From Neohoeflea coraliihabitans (GTDB taxonomy: Bacteria > Pseudomonadota > Alphaproteobacteria > Rhizobiales > Rhizobiaceae): DNA of 64,000 bases. The translations under genes were made by a program, and so were the position numbers. Shown piece by piece: positions 25,394 through 33,440 of this stretch. Position 1 is the stretch's first letter; each line of letters begins with the position of its first letter. The notes under the pieces were generated by a model. That model was not told where the DNA came from, did not search any database, and was given only the letters and a program-made list of their open reading frames with translations. The DNA lies in assembly GCF_019334345.1 (NCBI RefSeq), contig NZ_JAHWQX010000004.1, forward strand, positions 248,001 through 312,000, written 5' to 3'.

Positions 25394-25891
25394 TCAGCCG
25401 CCGTGCCCCTTGGTGATCGGCTCCTGATAGGCAAAACCCAGATCCCAGGGAAAATAGATCCAGGTGTCCTGGCTGACCTCGGTGACGAAGGTATCGACCA
25501 GCGGCCGGCCCTTCGGCTTGGCATAGACCGTGCCGAAATGCCCTTTCGGCAGCATGGCGCGGACAATGGCCGCCGTCTTGCCGGTATCGGTCAGATCATC
25601 GACGATCAGCACGCCGTTGCCTTCCGTCTCCATGATGTCGGGCGAGATCTCCTTGAGAATCTGCATGTCCCCTTGCGAGGTGTAGTCGTGATAGGAGGCG
25701 ACGCTCACCGTATCGATGCGCCTGATATTGAGTTCGCGGGCCACGATCGCCGCCGGCACGAGGCCGCCACGGGTGATGCAGACGATGGTGTCCCAGCTCT
25801 GGCCGGTGCCACTCAGCCGCCAGGACAGCGCCCGCGCATCGCGGTGAAACTGGTCCCAGGAGACGGGAAAGGCTTTTTCGGGCAGCGACAT
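25394..25891 (-). CDS. gpt: Xanthine phosphoribosyltransferase
   Basis: Purine salvage enzyme that turns xanthine (and guanine or hypoxanthine) into nucleotides with PRPP. The PRPP-binding motif [14 protein letters not shown] is clear in the 165-residue protein, and the opening [19 protein letters not shown] matches Gpt from alphaproteobacteria. The start is placed at 25891, where the family alignment begins; the open frame extends to 26059 without a family look. Downstream is the Nudix gene, 116 bases away. Confidence 0.92.
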   Translation of the reverse strand: MSLPEKAFPVSWDQFHRDARALSWRLSGTGQSWDTIVCITRGGLVPAAIVARELNIRRIDTVSVASYHDYTSQGDMQILKEISPDIMETEGNGVLIVDDLTDTGKTAAIVRAMLPKGHFGTVYAKPKGRPLVDTFVTEVSQDTWIYFPWDLGFAYQEPITKGHGG

Positions 25892-26024
25892 GGCAGGCAC
25901 TCCGTTGCAGCGGAACGTGCCGCCGGTCAGATCATGTCTCCGATTATCGGCTGCACGGCGGCAAGTGCAAGCCGTGTGCGCCCTTGTTCTGGGGATATTT
26001 TGCCGGCTGTGCGGCGCTTCTGCC

Positions 26025-26867
26025 TCAGCGCGACAACAGCGTTGCCACTGGAACCGCATCCATCACCGAATGCGTGACGCCGCCGAACAGCCAGTCGCGC
26101 AGCCGCGGATGCGCATAGGCGCCCATCACCAGAAGATCGACGCCATGCGCCTTCACCCGGTCGCTGATCACCTGCGACACGCCGCGCTCGCCCCGGCCGA
26201 CCGTCTCGATCTGCACATTGACGCCGTGCCGCGCCAGGCTCGCGGCCAGATCGGCGCCCGGTGTCGGCCGGTCGATATCGGCCAGCCGCTCGGCATCGAC
26301 GATCAGCACGATCACCTCCTCGGCTGCGGTGAGAAACGGCAGCGCATCCTTGACCGCCCGCGCCGCCTCGCGCGAGCCGTCCCAGGCGATCAGCACCCGC
26401 CGCAAGGGGGCCGCGAAACGGCCATCCTCGCCAAGCACCAGCACCGGCGCGCCGCCCTCGAACAGCAGCGTGTGAAAATTGATGTCCGGGCGGTCTCCGC
26501 TCTCATCGCGCGCCTGCCGCGCCACCACCAGATCGGCGATGCGCGCCGAGCCAAGCGCCGAGGTGGCGCTGTCGCCGCCCGCCGTGCGCACCGCACGCCA
26601 TTCATGCGAGATGCCGCCGCGTTCGCAGACCGCGCGGAATTCGGCCTCGACAGCCGCCATCCGGTCATCGGATTGCTGATACAGGGCCGACAGCGTCGCC
26701 ACATCCGGCACATCGACCGGCGCCGACAGAATGACGAATTGCGACGGCTCACCATGGCTGCCGATCAGGTGCATCGCTGCGCCGGCCGGTGTTTGCGCGG
26801 CAGCCGCCACCACCGGCTCGACATCGGCCGGGCAGGCGAAGACGGCGAGGATGGTCTTGAAGCTCAT
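26025..26867 (-). CDS. Universal stress protein, two-domain
   Basis: A 280-residue protein of two UspA-like halves. The second half has the ATP-type motif [20 protein letters not shown] followed by a serine-valine strand, typical of nucleotide-binding Usp domains; the first half is more divergent and lacks a clear glycine loop. A very strong AAGGAGG site lies upstream of the ATG. Usp proteins act in stress endurance, but the specific trigger here is unknown. Confidence 0.85.
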   Translation of the reverse strand: MSFKTILAVFACPADVEPVVAAAAQTPAGAAMHLIGSHGEPSQFVILSAPVDVPDVATLSALYQQSDDRMAAVEAEFRAVCERGGISHEWRAVRTAGGDSATSALGSARIADLVVARQARDESGDRPDINFHTLLFEGGAPVLVLGEDGRFAAPLRRVLIAWDGSREAARAVKDALPFLTAAEEVIVLIVDAERLADIDRPTPGADLAASLARHGVNVQIETVGRGERGVSQVISDRVKAHGVDLLVMGAYAHPRLRDWLFGGVTHSVMDAVPVATLLSR

Positions 26868-26933
26868 GGCATGTCCTCCTTGTGGCCGGCGGACCGACGA
26901 GACCGCAATGGCAGATATCGGTCCGGCTGCCCC

Positions 26934-27731
26934 TCAGTCTGCGCCTGGAGCACCCCGCTTGTCACCCCTGACAGCCGCTGCCGCGTCATCCTGCCTCCTC
27001 AGGCGCTCAATGAGCGCCGCGACGGCCGTGCCTGCCGCCTCGACGGCTGCCGCTTCGCGGCCGCGCACGATGATCTCGTTTGCATAACCGGTGTCGGTCA
27101 GGCGCGGATAGGAGCCGATCGACACCGCCGCATGCGCCTTGCTGAGGTCCGCCAGCGCCGCGCCAATATCACCTTCGGCAAGCGGGCAGGGATAGGTCCG
27201 CGAGATCAGCGGGCGGCCGCCTTCAAGCTCCGGCAGGACATTGTCCAGCATGGCCGAAAACACCTGCGGCACGCCGGCCATGACGAACACATTGCCAATG
27301 ACAAAGCCCGGCGCCACCGAAACCGGGTTGTCGATCAGCCGCGCCCCGAGCGGCATGCGCGCCATGCGCTGGCGCGCCGATGTGAATTCGACCCCGCGCC
27401 GCGCATAATGCTCGCCGAGCCTTTGCATCGCCTCCGCATCGTGCTGGCAGGGCACACCGAAGGCTGCGGCGACGGCATCGGCGGTGATGTCATCATGGGT
27501 CGGACCGATGCCGCCCGAGGTGAAGACGTAATCATGGCTGGCGCGCAGCGCGTTCAGAGCCGCAACGATGGCGGACTGCGTATCGGCGACAATCCGCGCC
27601 TCGCACAGATCGATGCCGCGCAGGGTCAGCAGTTCGGCGAGATGACCGATATTCCTGTCCTTGGTGCGCCCCGACAAAAGCTCATCGCCAATCGCAAGCG
27701 CTGCGGCGGTAACGCGGTCCGGCTCGGGCAT
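26934..27731 (-). CDS. CinA-type molybdopterin-binding-domain protein
   Basis: A 265-residue protein with the MoaB/CinA N-terminal fold: ALAIGDELLSGRTKDRNIGH followed by FTSGGIGPTHDDITADAVAAAF. It is the short form that lacks the C-terminal nicotinamide-nucleotide amidase domain of full CinA, so the reaction is uncertain (possibly ADP-ribose pyrophosphatase-type). GAGAGAGG precedes the ATG. It lies 66 bases upstream of the universal stress protein gene on the same strand. Confidence 0.82.
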   Translation of the reverse strand: MPEPDRVTAAALAIGDELLSGRTKDRNIGHLAELLTLRGIDLCEARIVADTQSAIVAALNALRASHDYVFTSGGIGPTHDDITADAVAAAFGVPCQHDAEAMQRLGEHYARRGVEFTSARQRMARMPLGARLIDNPVSVAPGFVIGNVFVMAGVPQVFSAMLDNVLPELEGGRPLISRTYPCPLAEGDIGAALADLSKAHAAVSIGSYPRLTDTGYANEIIVRGREAAAVEAAGTAVAALIERLRRQDDAAAAVRGDKRGAPGAD

Positions 27732-28019
27732 CTGGCAACCTCTCTCCGATCATGGCCATCCGCAAGGCGCCGGGCAGAGGGCCGCGATGCGGGCGCAATG
27801 CTGACATGAAGCAAGAAACCGGCCGAACTCAAGAGGCAGAGCATCATTTTCCACGGTGCACCGGCAAGGCCGCCTTCCATGCCCCGGCGCGACCCTGTGC
27901 CAGCCTGCCGCAATTGAATAAAATGAATGCACATTCTTGCGGAACTGATGGCGCCGCCGCGGACTTTCCCAAAGGCGCCGGTGGTCTGCGACACTCCTTG
28001 TCGCCGGCGTGTCACGGAG

Positions 28020-28050
28020 AGCGGCTCGTGTTTCGGCACGGGCCGCTTTT
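28020..28050 (+). terminator. Terminator-like hairpin upstream of tRNA-Leu
   Basis: AGCGGC pairs with GCCGCT and CGTG with CACG around a 6-base loop, with one mismatch, followed by TTTT. No annotated plus-strand gene precedes it, so it may end an unannotated short transcript or insulate the tRNA. Confidence 0.45.
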
Positions 28051-28074
28051 CTGTGATCCGGACCGGCCTCGGCC

Positions 28075-28103
28075 TTGATCGCGCGCCCGGCCTCGGCTAC
28101 CGC
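28075..28103 (+). promoter_or_regulatory. Weak candidate promoter of tRNA-Leu
   Basis: TTGATC and TACCGC are separated by 17 bases and end 10 bases before the tRNA 5' end. The -10 element is poor. Confidence 0.3.
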
Positions 28104-28112
28104 TTTAGTCTC

Positions 28113-28198
28113 GCGGACGTGGTGGAACTGGTAGACACAAGGGACTTAAAATCCCTCGGCCTCTGGCTATACGGGTTCGAGTCCCGTCGTCCGCACCA
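28113..28198 (+). tRNA. tRNA-Leu (anticodon TAA)
   Basis: An 86-base tRNA with a long variable arm, as expected for leucine. The acceptor arms GCGGACG and CGTCCGC pair fully, the anticodon loop reads CTTAAAA with anticodon TAA in the stem GGGA/TCCC, and the T arm is CGGGTTCGAGTCCCG. The 3' CCA is encoded. No duplicated 3' end that would mark an integrated island was found nearby. Confidence 0.97.
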
Positions 28199-28850
28199 GC
28201 CTGCCGCCGCGCGGGTGACGGCCTGCCGGACCGAGCCAGCCCCAAAGATTCTTTATCCGTCCGGAGACACAAGACCCCGGGACGTCCGGATCGGCCGCAA
28301 AGACAAAACGACGCTGAAGCCGAGAAAACCATCGTTCGCCCCCGGGCTCGTCCCGCCGGCGAACCGGCGGGACTGGCTGCCGGGGGACGGATCAGCCACA
28401 CGGGAGCTGACCCCTTCAGCAAATTCAACCGCGATGGCGCTAGCTGAACGCGTCTGACTTGCTGAAGTCGGCAGTTCGGACTGCCGGCAGACCTCATTCG
28501 AAGCATCTGTCGGACAGCAAACGTCAAATCGATCGTGGAAAGAGCTTTCTTTTCATGTCGAATCGCAAGGTTAGACAATGAAGTGTCACGAAATTTTCGG
28601 TACTTTGCTTATTGCAATCAGCCAAGTCAAATATAAAAATCATCGTAGTTATGTCCCGTTCTGCTGATTTCCCTATATTTATTATATCCTAAACTATTCA
28701 TATTGGGGCAGGTGCCGCTGCATTTCCGTGGGTACCGCACATTCGCATTTGCAATTGGCATTCAGTTCCGGTGTGTTGCAGCAGCGCGGGAACGCGATTA
28801 TCACCATCAGGGCGGGGGCCGCATGTGCGGCCGTTATCGGGAGAGACACA
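28199..28850. other. Region between tRNA-Leu and the liv operon
   Basis: About 650 bases with no supported gene. The first part is GC-rich and carries a long dyad (28349-28372). The part from about 28540 to 28700 is strikingly AT-rich and is the likely promoter area of the liv operon. No duplicated tRNA end or integrase was seen. Confidence 0.5.
28349..28372. repeat. Perfect 10-bp inverted repeat with CGAA loop
   Basis: Arms GTCCCGCCGG and CCGGCGGGAC enclose CGAA. An outer pairing CCCCCGG/CCGGGGG extends the structure with an internal bulge. No T-run follows. The loop is the same as in the hairpin upstream of capV, although the stems differ. Confidence 0.6.
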
Positions 28851-30011
28851 GTGAAGACGACAGTAAGGACGGTCACGGCGGCTCTTTTCGCGGCCGCGCT
28901 CATCAGCCAGGCGGCCTTCGCCGAGACGAAGGCCGGCCTGCTTCTCCCGAAATCCGGCAATTATGCCGCCCTGGGCGAGGAGATCGACGCCGGTGTCGTT
29001 CTTGCGCTGGAAGAGGCCGGGATGGCCGATGACATCCGGCTGGTGCGCGAGGACAGCGAAGCCAAACCACCGGTCGGTCTCGCCAAGACCCGCAAACTGG
29101 TCCTGCAGGACAACGTCGATGTGCTGATCGGCATCGTCTCCTCCGCGGTTCTGGGCGCCGTGCGCAACTTCGTCGACGGCGCCGGCGTTCCCCTGATCGT
29201 CGCCAATGCCGGCAATGTCGATGCCACGGGCAAGGATTGTTCGGCCTCCATTTTCCGCGTGTCCTTCTCGAACGCGCAGCTCAACCGCCCGATGGGAACG
29301 TGGATGGCCGGGCAGGGGATCGGCAAGGTCTACACGCTGGCACCGGATTATGCTGCCGGCCACCAGATGATCGAGGCGTTCATAAGCGCGTTCGAAGCCG
29401 CCGGCGGCGAGGTCATCGGATCCGAGTTCACGCCGTTCGGCAAGACCCAGGATTTCGGCCCGTGGCTGTCGAAGGTGGGCGCTTCCGAAGCCGATGCGCT
29501 GTATGTGTTTTACGCTGGCGGCGAAGCCAACTCCTTCCTCAGCCAATACCGCGCCTTTGGCATGGGCGAGACTGTTCCTCTTTATGGTCCGGGCTTCATC
29601 ACCTCGCCGCTGCAGACCGCGGCTCAGGGCGAGGCGGCGGTCGGCATACGCTCGGCGCTGCATTACATTCCCAGCCTCGACACCCCCGAGAACAACAGCT
29701 TTATCGCGGCCTTTACCGCCCGCTTCAAACGCCAGCCATCGGAATATGCGGTACAGGGCTATGACGCCGCACGCGTTCTCATCGAGGCGATCAGGGTCGG
29801 TGCCAGCGGGCGGGCCGAAATTGCCGCTGCGCTTCCCGGCGTGCGCTATACCGGACCGCGCGGGCCGCTGCAGATTGACCCGGCAACCCACAACATCATT
29901 CAGAACATCTATATTTATGAAACGGTGATGAGTGATGAGGGGATCACGCAGAAGCTGCTCGACACGGTCGAAAACGTCAGGGATGCTGCCAACGGCTGCG
30001 ATTTGCGCTAG
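28851..30011 (+). CDS. livK: Branched-chain amino-acid-type ABC transporter, periplasmic binding protein
   Basis: Periplasmic substrate-binding protein (type I fold) that feeds the LivHMGF membrane complex encoded downstream. It is 386 residues from a GTG start at 28851 with GGGAGA 7 bases upstream; earlier frame positions lack a signal peptide. A Sec signal (TVTAALFAAALISQAAFA) precedes the mature start ETKAGLLLPKSGNYA. The pattern GVVLALEEAG and VDVLIGIVSSAV fits the LivK/UrtA/HAAT family. Substrates of this family include branched-chain amino acids, urea, short amides and aromatic acids; the operon alone does not decide. Confidence 0.88.
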   Translation: MKTTVRTVTAALFAAALISQAAFAETKAGLLLPKSGNYAALGEEIDAGVVLALEEAGMADDIRLVREDSEAKPPVGLAKTRKLVLQDNVDVLIGIVSSAVLGAVRNFVDGAGVPLIVANAGNVDATGKDCSASIFRVSFSNAQLNRPMGTWMAGQGIGKVYTLAPDYAAGHQMIEAFISAFEAAGGEVIGSEFTPFGKTQDFGPWLSKVGASEADALYVFYAGGEANSFLSQYRAFGMGETVPLYGPGFITSPLQTAAQGEAAVGIRSALHYIPSLDTPENNSFIAAFTARFKRQPSEYAVQGYDAARVLIEAIRVGASGRAEIAAALPGVRYTGPRGPLQIDPATHNIIQNIYIYETVMSDEGITQKLLDTVENVRDAANGCDLR

Positions 30012-30098
30012 GACCGTGCCAGCCGGCGCGGCGTGAGTGCGCGCCTTCGGCGGCCATAGGGCACCAGGGCCGGCCGCAACACAATCCCGGGGAGTGGC

Positions 30099-30968
30099 AT
30101 GTCTGGCGCTGAATTCTGGATCGTGCAGGCGCTGAACGGGCTGCAACTGTCGATGTTGCTGTTTCTGCTGTCGGTCGGGCTGACGGTGATTTTCGGCCTG
30201 ATGCATTTCGTCAATCTCGCGCACGGCGCCCTGTATATGCTCGGCGCCTATTTCGGCGTGGCGATGGTTTCAGCCACCGGTCAGTTCTGGCTGGCGCTGA
30301 TCGTCGCGCCGATCGGGGTCATGGCGGTCGGCATGGGGCTGTATCAGGCGCTGATCCGTCACATGCGCCGGCAGGGGCCGATGAACCAGGTGCTGGTGAC
30401 GTTCGGCCTGATCTTCGTTCTCGTCGATCTGGTGCGCATCCTCTGGGGCAATGTCGGGCTCGGCATCAGCGTGCCGGAGCTGCTGCACGGACCGGTGCAG
30501 CTTTTTGGCATCAGCTACCCGGCCTACCGCCTGTTCATCATTCTGCTCGGCCTGGCCGTCATGCTGGCGCTCGGTCTCGTGCTCACGCGCACTGCCATCG
30601 GCGCCATGCTGCGCGCCAGTGTCGAGAATGCCGCCATGGCCGCGACGATGGGCATCAATGTCGAGCGCCTGCTGCTTTGGGTGTTCGCGCTCGGCTGTGC
30701 TCTGGCGGGGCTTGCCGGGGTAATTGCCGCGCCGGTCTTTTCAGCCACGCCGTCAATGGCCACCGATATTCTCATCCCGACGCTGATCGTCGTCGTTGTC
30801 GGCGGCCTCGGCAGCCTCCGCGGCGCCGTGCTCGGCTCGCTCACTGTCGGCTTTGTGCAGACATTCGGCGCCGTTCTGGTGCCGGGTCTCGCCTCGCTGC
30901 TCATTTACGCGCTCCTTGCCGCCATCCTGATTTTGCGGCCGCAAGGCCTGCTGCCGGCAAGGCAATAG
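30099..30968 (+). CDS. livH: LivH-type ABC permease
   Basis: Inner-membrane permease of 289 residues with about eight helices. The typical opening ALNGLQLSMLLFLLSVGLTV, FGLMHFVNLAHGALYMLGA, the VENAAMAATMGIN cytoplasmic loop that contacts the ATPases, and the VVVGGLGSLRGAVLGSL stretch near the end are all LivH hallmarks. GGGGAG precedes the ATG. It is second in the livKHMGF operon. Confidence 0.93.
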   Translation: MSGAEFWIVQALNGLQLSMLLFLLSVGLTVIFGLMHFVNLAHGALYMLGAYFGVAMVSATGQFWLALIVAPIGVMAVGMGLYQALIRHMRRQGPMNQVLVTFGLIFVLVDLVRILWGNVGLGISVPELLHGPVQLFGISYPAYRLFIILLGLAVMLALGLVLTRTAIGAMLRASVENAAMAATMGINVERLLLWVFALGCALAGLAGVIAAPVFSATPSMATDILIPTLIVVVVGGLGSLRGAVLGSLTVGFVQTFGAVLVPGLASLLIYALLAAILILRPQGLLPARQ

Positions 30969-30969
30969 G

Positions 30970-31944
30970 ATGATGTTTTATCAAACCCGCGCGAAGAACC
31001 TGACCGTCCTGCTGGTCCTTGGCGGACTGGCCCTCTACGCCGTTTACGGCGGCTATTTCGCCCGCGAGATCGTCGTCGAGATCGCCCTTCTGGCCATGCT
31101 CGCCATCGCTCTTGACCTCGTCGCCGGCTATGGCGGCATGATCTCGCTGTGCCACGGCGCCCTGTTTGGTATCGGCGCCTATCTGTTTGGCGGATTGACG
31201 GCGCTGGTCGGCACGCCCGTGTGGTTGGCAACGCTTGCCGCACTTGCCGGCACGGCGCTGTTCGGCTGGGCGGTCGGCGCGGTGACCGCCGGCATCGGCG
31301 GCATTTTCTTCATCATGGCGACGCTCGCCTTTGGCCAGATGGCCTATGTCATCGTTTTCGAATGGCGGGCGCTGGGCGGCGATGACGGACTGGCCGGCAT
31401 CCCCCGCACTGACCTTGCCGGCATCGGTCTTGACACCGGAGACTCGCTCACCTTCGCGCTGCTCTCGCTCGCCGCGCTGGCATTGAGTTACACGATCGCC
31501 GCAATCGCGCTGCGCTCGTCCTTCGGGCGCACGCTGACCGGCATCCATGCCAATGAGGAGCGCATGCGGGCCCTAGGTCTCAATGTCCGGCGTCACAAGG
31601 CGGCCGCCTTTGCCTTGTCAGCCGCCATTGCCGGGGCCGCCGGCTTGCTCGCAGCGCAGCATACTCAATACATATCTCCGGAATATCTCGTCTGGACGGT
31701 CTCCGGCGAAGCGCTGATCGTCGTCATCCTCGGCGGCATCGGCACCCTCGCCGGACCGCTGGTCGGGGCTGTTGTTTTCGTCGCTCTCGAGCATGTCGTG
31801 GCGCGCTTTACCGATTACTGGCATCTGGTTATCGGCATTTTGCTGATCGCCGCGGTGATGGCCGGAGGGCGCGGCCTGTACGGCGAGATCGAGCGGCTTC
31901 TGGCGCCGGGGCCGGGGACAGGCAAGGGAGGCGATGGTGCTTGA
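30970..31944 (+). CDS. livM: LivM-type ABC permease
   Basis: Second permease subunit, 324 residues with about ten helices. YGGMISLCHGALFGIGAYLFG near the N-terminus, the loop IHANEERMRALGLNVRRHK, and the glycine-rich VVILGGIGTLAGPLVGAV mark the LivM family. The start is 1 base after the livH stop, and the 3' end overlaps livG by 11 bases, so the genes are tightly coupled. Confidence 0.93.
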   Translation: MMFYQTRAKNLTVLLVLGGLALYAVYGGYFAREIVVEIALLAMLAIALDLVAGYGGMISLCHGALFGIGAYLFGGLTALVGTPVWLATLAALAGTALFGWAVGAVTAGIGGIFFIMATLAFGQMAYVIVFEWRALGGDDGLAGIPRTDLAGIGLDTGDSLTFALLSLAALALSYTIAAIALRSSFGRTLTGIHANEERMRALGLNVRRHKAAAFALSAAIAGAAGLLAAQHTQYISPEYLVWTVSGEALIVVILGGIGTLAGPLVGAVVFVALEHVVARFTDYWHLVIGILLIAAVMAGGRGLYGEIERLLAPGPGTGKGGDGA

Positions 31945-32677
31945 GGTCCGCGATCTGTCGAAAAAATTCGGCGGGCTGGAGGTCAGCCGGGGCGTCTCGC
32001 TCGATGTCGCGCCTGGCGAGCGGCGGGTCCTGCTCGGCCCGAACGGCGCTGGCAAGACGACACTGTTCAATCTCATCGCCGGCACGCTGAAACCTGATTG
32101 CGGCACCATCCGCCTTGACGGCAGCGACATCACCGGCATGACCGTCAATCAGCGCGCCCGCCGTGGCCTGGCCCGCAGCTTTCAGAAGAACAATCTGTTC
32201 GAGGGCCTGTCCGTGCGGGACAATCTGGCGCTCGCCGTGGCCACGGGCGAGGGACGTACCGGGTCGCTTCTTGCCTGCGCCCATGACAGCGCCGCGACCC
32301 TGACACAGCTTGCGGAAATTGCCGCACAGGTGGGCCTGAGCGCGCATCTCGACTGGCCGGTCGCCCACTGTTCCTATGGGGTCCGACGCCAGCTCGAGAT
32401 CGGACTGGCCCTGGCGACGCGGCCACGCCTTCTCCTCCTCGATGAGCCGACCTCCGGTATCGGTCCCGAGGGTGTCGCGGCTTTCAACGCCCTGATCGCC
32501 AGCCTGCCGCGCCATCTGGCGATGATCATCATCGAGCATGATCTCGATCTGGCCTTTAGCATCGCTGATAGGATCTCGGTCCTCAGCGAGGGCGTCGTGG
32601 TGTTTGAGGGTACGCCTGAAACGACCCGCCACAGCCGCCAGGTGCGGGAACTCTATCTCGGGGCGTTCGATGACTGA
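31934..32677 (+). CDS. livG: LivG-type ABC ATPase
   Basis: Cytosolic ATPase subunit of 247 residues. Walker A is GPNGAGKTTLFN, Walker B is LLLLDEPTSGI, and the switch histidine lies in MIIIEHDLDLAF. The ABC signature reads HCSYGVRRQLEIGLAL, where the usual LSxG core is changed to CSYG; this weaker form is common in LivG (LSYG). LivG-specific QKNNLFEGLSVRDNLALA is present. It pairs with LivF to power the transporter. Confidence 0.93.
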   Translation: MVLEVRDLSKKFGGLEVSRGVSLDVAPGERRVLLGPNGAGKTTLFNLIAGTLKPDCGTIRLDGSDITGMTVNQRARRGLARSFQKNNLFEGLSVRDNLALAVATGEGRTGSLLACAHDSAATLTQLAEIAAQVGLSAHLDWPVAHCSYGVRRQLEIGLALATRPRLLLLDEPTSGIGPEGVAAFNALIASLPRHLAMIIIEHDLDLAFSIADRISVLSEGVVVFEGTPETTRHSRQVRELYLGAFDD

Positions 32678-33419
32678 GCGCGGCTCGAAACCCGAGACCC
32701 CCGACCTGCTCGAGATCAAGGGACTCGAAGCCGGATATGGTGAAACCAGGGTCCTGCATGGCGTTGATCTGAGCATCGCCAGAGGCACCTTTCACGCGGT
32801 GCTCGGGCGCAATGGCGCCGGCAAGTCGACCCTGCTGAAGACCATTGTCGGCCTGCTGCCGCCCTCCGCCGGCGAGATCCGTTTTGCCGGCCAGTCGATT
32901 GCCGGCCAGTCGATTGCCGCCATTGAAGCCTTCCGCATTGCCCGCCGCGGCATCGCCTATGTGCCGGAAACGCGCGATGTTTTCGGCGCCCTCAGCGTGC
33001 GCGAAAACCTCGCTCTGGCCGCCCGCCTGGCCTATGCGCGCGGACCGTGGAACACCGAGCGCGTGTTCAGGCTCTTCCCGCAGCTTGCGCGGCGCGCCGA
33101 CAATGGCGGCAGCCAGCTCTCGGGCGGTGAACAGCAGATCCTGGCGATCGCGCGCGCCCTGGTGATGAACCCGCGCCTGCTGATCCTCGACGAGCCGACC
33201 GAGGGCCTGGCGCCCATCCTCGTTGGCGAAATCTTCGAGCGCCTCGGCGATTTGCGCGGTGACGGCATGACGATGGTGCTGGTCGAACAGAATCTGCCCT
33301 TTGCTGCCCGGCTTGCCGATACCGCCAGCATCCTGGGCCGCGGCCGCTGCGTCTGGAGCGGCCCGGCCGCGCAATTGAGCGCGGATGCAAAGCTGCAGGA
33401 AAGATGGCTCGGCATCTGA
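32670..33419 (+). CDS. livF: LivF-type ABC ATPase
   Basis: Second ATPase subunit, 249 residues from the ATG at 32670, which overlaps the livG stop by 8 bases. Walker A is GRNGAGKSTLLK, the signature is LSGGEQQILAIARAL, Walker B is LLILDEPTEGLAP and the switch histidine position reads VLVEQNLPFA, with glutamine as usual for LivF. A 15-base exact tandem duplication (32886-32915) doubles the residues AGQSI in the loop between Walker A and the Q-loop region. It is last gene of the operon and converges with trkH. Confidence 0.93.
   Translation: MTERGSKPETPDLLEIKGLEAGYGETRVLHGVDLSIARGTFHAVLGRNGAGKSTLLKTIVGLLPPSAGEIRFAGQSIAGQSIAAIEAFRIARRGIAYVPETRDVFGALSVRENLALAARLAYARGPWNTERVFRLFPQLARRADNGGSQLSGGEQQILAIARALVMNPRLLILDEPTEGLAPILVGEIFERLGDLRGDGMTMVLVEQNLPFAARLADTASILGRGRCVWSGPAAQLSADAKLQERWLGI
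32886..32915 (+). repeat. Exact 15-bp tandem duplication inside livF
   Basis: GCCGGCCAGTCGATT occurs twice head to tail without mismatch, giving AGQSIAGQSI in frame. The lack of any synonymous difference suggests a recent slippage event. Confidence 0.85.
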
Positions 33420-33440
33420 GCCGGACGTCCTGGCGAGGGG

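Larger units (their letters stand above)
27732..28112. other. Intergenic region before tRNA-Leu
   Basis: About 380 bases. It holds the promoter side of the CinA-type gene, a plus-strand terminator-like hairpin at 28020-28050 and a weak tRNA promoter. A 51-codon frame exists from about 27926 to 28078 but runs through the hairpin and has no ribosome-binding site, so it is not called. Confidence 0.5.

Noticed and set aside
27926-28078. 51-codon frame before tRNA-Leu
   Set aside because: No ribosome-binding site, and it runs through the terminator-like hairpin.
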